A stretch of DNA of 64,000 nt from Roseivirga pacifica. GTDB lineage: Bacteria > Bacteroidota > Bacteroidia > Cytophagales > Cyclobacteriaceae. The notes beneath the pieces were generated by a model, which saw only the letters and a program-made list of their open reading frames with translations, was not told where the DNA came from and did not search any database. Of this stretch, positions 59,374-64,000 are shown piece after piece. How positions within the stretch are numbered: position 1 is the stretch's first letter; each line of letters begins with the position of its first letter. The DNA lies in the NCBI RefSeq assembly GCF_900111145.1, contig NZ_FOIR01000001.1, positions 1,185,501-1,249,500 on the forward strand, in the 5' to 3' direction. Position numbers and translations under genes: made by a program.

Positions 59374-61923
59374 TTATTGTATTTCGTTGCGAAGTACCTC
59401 TAGCGGTGGTTTGCTTAAAATGCCACGGCTATTGAGTAAGCCAATAACAACGGTAAGCGAAGTAATACTCACGAAAACGACCACCATGGGAAGAGGGTTA
59501 GGAATAAATGTGCTATCGAAAGAGTAAAACGCCAAGCCCCAACTGCCCGCCAACGCCAGCAATATGCCCGAGAGAGAAGCTAAGCTTCCTAAGAAAAAGT
59601 ACTCCAGTGAATTTATGGTTAGAATCTGTTTTTTACTTCCGCCCATGGTTCTTAAAAGTACACTCTCTTTAATGCGCTGAAACTTGGAGAGAATAACAGA
59701 AGAAACCAGTACCAATAGCCCCGTAAGAATGCTGAAAAGTGCCATAAACCGAATCACAAACGCGATTTTATCGAGAATGTCATCTACGGTGTTTAGGATC
59801 AAGCCAATGTCAATTACTGAAACGCTCGGGTATTGCTTTACCACATCTCGCTGAAAAAGCGCTCCAACTTCTGTTGAAGGAACACGCGTAATTAATACAT
59901 GAAATTGTGGTGCCGGCTCTAGGGTATTTGAAGGGAAGAGTGCCAAAAAGTTGGTTTGAACCCGCTCCCAATCTATTTCTCTGGTGCTCCCAAGGTATGT
60001 AGTAATCGGAACGCCCTGAACATCCCACACCAACTTATCGCCTAGCGCTATGTTGTTTCGGGTGGCATAATCCTCTTCAAGGCTCACAAAAATACTGTCG
60101 TTGGGAGTGTTAACTTTTCTCAGTTCGCCTTGAACCACCTTTTCCGATTCAATGAGCGTATCGCGATAAGTTACGCGCCATTCTCTGCGGAATATTCCTC
60201 CTCTACGCTCAATGGTCGTGTCGGCTAGAATCTGCTCGTAAGTAGTATCATTTACCGATTTTAGGCGCATAGTCACAATGGGTACTTCTTGCAGAACTGG
60301 TAGGTCATAGCTTTTAGCCAGTTCTGCAATGCCGTCTTTCTGATAAGTCTGCATATCGAAAACCATCATGTTAGGCCTGTTTTCATCGGTGGTAATTTCC
60401 ACTTGGCTTATTAGCATTCCTTGTATAAAGTAGAGTGTAGTGATGAGTGCAGTACCTAGTCCGATAGAGGCGATAAGTACTAATGTTTGGTTATTCGGCC
60501 TATAAAGGTTGGCTAAGCTTTGGCGCCAAACATAGCTCCACGATGATGGAAACAGCTTTTTTACCAGCCACATAAAGAACTTCGCCACAAGTCCTAAAAA
60601 ACCAAATGCTACAAGTATGGCAAAGGTAAAAACGATGCTGTCCTGCAGGTCTTTCATTTGTACGAAAGCAAAACCGATAATAAAGACAGCTATGCCTGCG
60701 TACACCAACCAGCGCAGTGGATCCCGTGTGTTGCTTGTGCTTTCAACGCCTCGAATGGAGATTAGCGGAGAGGCTTTCCTTACGGCAATTAAGGGACTTA
60801 ATGCGAAAAGAACAGAAATGAAAAGCCCTGTAACTATACCTCCGATAATTGAAGGCCAGGACAGGCTGAGTGTAACTTCTACCAGTAAAAAGTCTGCGAA
60901 AACTTTTGGTAACACACTTTGAATAAGTGTGCCAGCAAAAGCTCCTAAAATAGATCCAATAAGGCCTACTACGGCAATTTGAATCAAGAAGACTTGAAAA
61001 GCATCGCGGCCTTTTGCGCCCATACAACGCAGAATTGCTACGGTTTTCACCTTTTCCTTCATGTAAATATGCACGGCACTGGCCACACCAACGCAGCCAA
61101 GCAGCAGCGCCACAAAGGCTACCAGGTTTAGGAAGTTGGCAAGGTTCTGAAATGTTTCGCCAGTTTCTTCCTTGCGCTCTTCTATGGTCTCAACGCGAAT
61201 TTCAGAAAGCCTTAATGTGTCTTCATCTGCTTCTACTTGAGCCTCAAAATCAAAGTCTTCAGGTAAGTCGTTAAACTTGTAAAACCTACGGTAATAAACG
61301 CGACTGCCTCTTTGCACAAGCCCCGTTTCGTTGAGGTATTTCATCGGAATATAGACTGCCGGTGCTACCAAAGTGGCTGCAAAAGACTGAGATGGCGAAC
61401 TAATCAATGAGCCTTCTACCTTAAAAGTTACTTGCCCTACTTTAATCGAGTCTCCTAATTCAATGCCATACTGAATCATTACGCTCTGGTCTACAAGCGC
61501 TTTGGCTTGGCCGTCACGGAAGGTGCTTTCTGCTTCAATCGGTTCGGTTTCAATTGTACCGTAATAAGGGAATTCACCCGCAAGTGCCCTTACATCTACC
61601 AGCCTGCTTTCCTGCGTTTTTGGAAAGTAAACCATTGAAGCGAAGCTGTTCTCGTATGAAATTTCGTAGTCGAGCGTATCTACAAAGGCATAATTAAAAG
61701 TGGAATCGTTGCTTCCTAGTTCTAGGTCTGCACCAAGCAGTTCTTTTGCTTGGTTGTTGATATCGTTTTTTAGGTTGTCGCTAAAAGAGTTGATGGCAAC
61801 TAAAGCGGCAATACCTATAACAATGGACGAAATGAAGAGGAATAATCTCGCTTTGCTTTTGCGGGCATCGCGCCATGCCATTAGCCAATACCATTTCCAC
61901 GAAGGTTTTGCTGCTTTACTCAT
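59374..61923 (-). CDS. ABC transporter permease, YbbP/FtsX type
   Basis: Inner-membrane permease of 849 aa with TM segments at about 25-45, three near 265-370, further TM around 405-450 and 490, and three near 725-830. The periplasmic parts hold MacB-like beta/alpha domains. It is the partner of the ATPase gene it overlaps by 4 bases. By arrangement and size it corresponds to E. coli YbbP, which pairs with YbbA next to tesA. The cargo is not established; lipid or lipoprotein export is suggested. Confidence 0.88.
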   Translation of the reverse strand: MSKAAKPSWKWYWLMAWRDARKSKARLFLFISSIVIGIAALVAINSFSDNLKNDINNQAKELLGADLELGSNDSTFNYAFVDTLDYEISYENSFASMVYFPKTQESRLVDVRALAGEFPYYGTIETEPIEAESTFRDGQAKALVDQSVMIQYGIELGDSIKVGQVTFKVEGSLISSPSQSFAATLVAPAVYIPMKYLNETGLVQRGSRVYYRRFYKFNDLPEDFDFEAQVEADEDTLRLSEIRVETIEERKEETGETFQNLANFLNLVAFVALLLGCVGVASAVHIYMKEKVKTVAILRCMGAKGRDAFQVFLIQIAVVGLIGSILGAFAGTLIQSVLPKVFADFLLVEVTLSLSWPSIIGGIVTGLFISVLFALSPLIAVRKASPLISIRGVESTSNTRDPLRWLVYAGIAVFIIGFAFVQMKDLQDSIVFTFAILVAFGFLGLVAKFFMWLVKKLFPSSWSYVWRQSLANLYRPNNQTLVLIASIGLGTALITTLYFIQGMLISQVEITTDENRPNMMVFDMQTYQKDGIAELAKSYDLPVLQEVPIVTMRLKSVNDTTYEQILADTTIERRGGIFRREWRVTYRDTLIESEKVVQGELRKVNTPNDSIFVSLEEDYATRNNIALGDKLVWDVQGVPITTYLGSTREIDWERVQTNFLALFPSNTLEPAPQFHVLITRVPSTEVGALFQRDVVKQYPSVSVIDIGLILNTVDDILDKIAFVIRFMALFSILTGLLVLVSSVILSKFQRIKESVLLRTMGGSKKQILTINSLEYFFLGSLASLSGILLALAGSWGLAFYSFDSTFIPNPLPMVVVFVSITSLTVVIGLLNSRGILSKPPLEVLRNEIQ

Positions 61924-62618
61924 TCAGTGGCCGGGCTATTGGTTAAAGAGTCGTCTAGAATTACTCCGCCTTTCAGTCGCACAATCCTATCCGTTTTGGC
62001 AGCCAATTCCATGTCGTGGGTTACCATTACCAAAGTGGTGCCCTCTTCCTTGTTTAACTGGAAAATGAGGTCCTCAATTTTCTGAGAAGTTTCTTCGTCT
62101 AAATTTCCTGTTGGTTCATCAGCAAAGAGAATTTTTGGCCTGTTGGAAAAGGCACGAGCAATGGAAATGCGTTGTTGCTCACCGCCCGAAAGTTGGGTAG
62201 GGTAGTGGTCGTGGCGTTTGGCCAAGCCTACTCTGTCTAGCAATTCCATGGCGTATTTTTGAATCCCCTTTTCGCCTCTTAACTCCATGGGCACCATCAC
62301 ATTTTCTAGCGCGGTAAGCGTTGGTAGCAACTGAAAATTCTGAAAAACAAACCCAACATGCTGGTTGCGAACAGCTGCTCGCTCATCTTCATTCAGCTTG
62401 CTTAGCGATACGCCATTGAGCAGCACATTGCCAGAAGAGGCCCTGTCTAGGCCAGCACAAAGCCCTAGTAGGGTGGTTTTTCCACTACCAGAAGAGCCCA
62501 CTATGCTAAATTTATCGCCAGCTTTTATGCTAAAATTAATATCGGAAAGAACGGTAAGTGCGCGTGCACCGCTGTTATATGTTTTGGTTAGCTGGCTAAC
62601 CTCTAAAATATGATCCAT
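61920..62618 (-). CDS. ABC transporter ATP-binding protein, YbbA/LolD type
   Basis: ATPase of 232 aa with full motifs: Walker [10 protein letters not shown] (about 38-46), Q-loop in FVFQNFQLL, signature [15 protein letters not shown], Walker [13 protein letters not shown] and the H-loop VMVTHDMEL. It belongs to the LolD/MacB/YbbA group that energises FtsX-type permeases without drug-type TMDs. Its stop overlaps the permease start by 4 bases (ATGA). It is divergent from the tesA-like gene. Confidence 0.92.
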   Translation of the reverse strand: MDHILEVSQLTKTYNSGARALTVLSDINFSIKAGDKFSIVGSSGSGKTTLLGLCAGLDRASSGNVLLNGVSLSKLNEDERAAVRNQHVGFVFQNFQLLPTLTALENVMVPMELRGEKGIQKYAMELLDRVGLAKRHDHYPTQLSGGEQQRISIARAFSNRPKILFADEPTGNLDEETSQKIEDLIFQLNKEEGTTLVMVTHDMELAAKTDRIVRLKGGVILDDSLTNSPATE

Positions 62619-62685
62619 GTTTTGGGTTATTCGGATATATGGTTGACGAACGATTCTTTATTAAGTTCGTTTATATTTCAGTTAA

Positions 62686-63327
62686 ATGAATTTTAAGCAA
62701 GAAATGTTTCGAACCCTCACGTCCGTATTGGTCTCAATTACTTTAATCAGTAGTATACTCACCAAAACCCAGAATGAAAAGCAAACAATTGTGTTCTTTG
62801 GCGATAGTATTACAGCTGGTTATGGTATTGCTACCGAAAATGCTTTTCCGGCTCTAATCGATCAAAAATTACAGTCCGAAGGGCTTAATTATACTGCCGT
62901 AAATGCTGGTTTGAGTGGTGAAACCAGTATGGGAGGACTCAACCGTATCGACTGGGTCTTAAGGTCGAAGCCAGCCATTTTGATGTTGGAGTTGGGCGGA
63001 AATGATGGCTTGCGCGGCCTAAGTTTGGAAGAAACGGAAAAGAATCTGAAAGCAATTATTGACAAGGTGCGTGCCGCTAATGCTGATACCAAGATAATAT
63101 TGGCAGGGATGCAAATTCCACCAAATTTGGGGCAAGATTATACCACGCAGTTCAAGAACCTTTTTCCAAAAGTAGCCGAAGATAAAGGCGTGGCCTTTAT
63201 ACCTTTTCTGCTTGAAAATGTGGGAGGAGATAAAAATTTAAATCTTTCGGATGGCATTCACCCAAATGAGGAAGGCCATAAAATTGTTGTCGAAACGGTT
63301 TGGGAAGCGCTAAAGCCTTTGCTCTAA
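62686..63327 (+). CDS. tesA: SGNH-family arylesterase/lysophospholipase, TesA-like
   Basis: Exported SGNH hydrolase of 213 aa. N-terminal hydrophobic signal, block I FGDSITAGYG (Ser about 42), block II glycine in GLSGET, block III GGNDGLRG, block V DGIHPNEEGH with the Asp-His pair. TesA is a periplasmic thioesterase/protease/lysophospholipase I. It diverges from the YbbA-like ATPase gene 68 bases away. The stop codon overlaps the convergent next gene by 4 bases. Confidence 0.9.
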   Translation: MNFKQEMFRTLTSVLVSITLISSILTKTQNEKQTIVFFGDSITAGYGIATENAFPALIDQKLQSEGLNYTAVNAGLSGETSMGGLNRIDWVLRSKPAILMLELGGNDGLRGLSLEETEKNLKAIIDKVRAANADTKIILAGMQIPPNLGQDYTTQFKNLFPKVAEDKGVAFIPFLLENVGGDKNLNLSDGIHPNEEGHKIVVETVWEALKPLL

Positions 63328-64000
63328 CGAATGAGAAAAGCCTTGTACCGATCGAGTATTTTCATGGTAAGCTCGTATTCGGAAGCGTAGAGAATTTCGG
63401 CATCTCTAAAATCGCAAAAGTCCATAAACTCATCAATTACCCGGTCGTCAATTCGGGTTACTCGTTTTACAAGCTTTTTGTTGAATTTGGCATCTATTTT
63501 TGCTTTTCGCTCTTTCTCAAACTCGCTTGCTTCTTCTAGCTTTTTTAGCCGTTGTTGCTGCTTGTGTTTTTTGTCGAAAACGTTTAGCAGCCCAGCAATG
63601 CTAACACCAGCAGTTCCATCTGTATTGGGTATAAATTGTGTTTTGCTCCAGTCAGTTGGATTAACCGTATTTAAGTAAGGGTTCTCAACTTGTAGCGTGT
63701 CCCATTTTTTCTTTTTTAGGTAGAAATTATCCGTCATATGGAATACCACCACAGAGTCGAGCACGTACGCTTTTGAGTCCATAAAAAATGTGATTCGATT
63801 TTCTTCTTTGGCGAAATCTTCAGTGAGTATTAGGTGGTAATCGTTATACCCAATCGAAGTGATTTTAACCACATCGCCTACTTGCGCCTCAAACTCAAAC
63901 TCGCCTATATGGTTAGAGGCCAAGCCCTTTTTACGGGTTGTAATTACAATGCTGGCAAAGGTTATTGGATCGCCCGTTTCTGAGTCGACAACGCGGCCTT
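63324..64000 (-). CDS. Carboxypeptidase-regulatory-domain protein (5' truncated by window edge)
   Basis: Open frame to the right edge, so the start lies outside. The visible N-terminal part is a carboxypeptidase-like regulatory domain: GRVVDSETGDPITFASIVI, NHIGEFEFEA, VKITSIGY. A helix-rich, basic C-terminal portion follows (KKHKQQQRLKKLEEASEFEKERKAKIDAKF) ending in RYKAFLIR. It is probably exported and resembles short periplasmic CarboxypepD_reg-like_2 proteins. The frame begins at base 63998; a TTG near 63923 is not the start. Confidence 0.8.
   Translation of the reverse strand, partial: GRVVDSETGDPITFASIVITTRKKGLASNHIGEFEFEAQVGDVVKITSIGYNDYHLILTEDFAKEENRITFFMDSKAYVLDSVVVFHMTDNFYLKKKKWDTLQVENPYLNTVNPTDWSKTQFIPNTDGTAGVSIAGLLNVFDKKHKQQQRLKKLEEASEFEKERKAKIDAKFNKKLVKRVTRIDDRVIDEFMDFCDFRDAEILYASEYELTMKILDRYKAFLIR

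Noticed and set aside
1-64000. CRISPR array, tRNA, rRNA, prophage or intact transposon
   Set aside because: No regularly spaced identical repeats, no cloverleaf-like or rRNA sequence, and no transposase, integrase or phage gene was seen.

Overview
The window looks like a chromosomal stretch from a Bacteroidota member, most likely an aerobic, probably marine Cytophagales bacterium of the Roseivirga/Fulvivirga type; that rank is an inference from gene content, not from a marker-gene tree. Evidence: two SusC/SusD pairs, a barrel-less TonB-plug protein, a type IX secretion (T9SS) cargo with a gliding-motility-type C-terminal domain beside a PorP/SprF protein, a bacillithiol-pathway glycosyltransferase (BshA), Bacteroidota-type TAnnTTTG promoter boxes, few Shine-Dalgarno sites, and moderate-to-low GC. 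I see no rRNA, tRNA, CRISPR array, prophage or intact insertion sequence.

Layout. 0-5.7 kb: the tail of a NahK-like sugar kinase, YceI, a DUF985 cupin, YbjQ, an AlbA_2 protein, and a VWA/MoxR-type ATPase pair. 5.9-11.1 kb: a tight, overlapping operon of an ECF sigma factor, a one-TM protein with a TonB C-terminal domain, an FG-GAP-type T9SS cargo and a PorP/SprF-OmpA fusion. 11.1-13.3 kb: a MerR/CarH-like regulator, a lipoprotein, DUF1761 and a small protein. 13.3-18.2 kb (minus): GH3-serine hydrolase fusion, BshA and an SDR. 18.3-22.2 kb: a small membrane protein, MutL and two rhomboid proteases. 22.3-27.4 kb (minus): RlmN, the plug-without-barrel protein and a thioesterase. 27.5-30.7 kb: ClpB followed by repeat-rich intergenic DNA and a small ORF. 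30.9-34.3 kb (minus): an overlapping operon of a RidA lipoprotein, an unknown secreted protein and an M61 peptidase. 34.4-44.1 kb: sortilin/BNR protein, MarR, a decayed vapBC-like locus, two S41 peptidases and a MacB-like permease. 44.4-56.1 kb: two SusCD loci driven by matching promoter/leader elements. 56.2-62.6 kb (minus): TPR lipoprotein, amidohydrolase, small secreted protein, and an ABC exporter permease/ATPase pair. 62.7-64 kb: TesA-like esterase, divergent from the ABC genes (the same arrangement as E. coli tesA/ybbA/ybbP), and a truncated carboxypeptidase-regulatory-domain protein.

How it fits together. Most of the window concerns the cell envelope: outer-membrane import (SusCD), surface secretion (T9SS cargo and PorP), periplasmic peptidases and peptidoglycan recycling, and lipoprotein/ABC export. 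The best candidate for a self-contained, poorly described system is the sigma factor/TonB-domain/T9SS-cargo/PorP-OmpA operon. The clearest regulatory discovery is the shared promoter-plus-leader element in front of both susC genes. The clearest overlooked locus is the truncated vapBC-like remnant near 38.1-38.3 kb.
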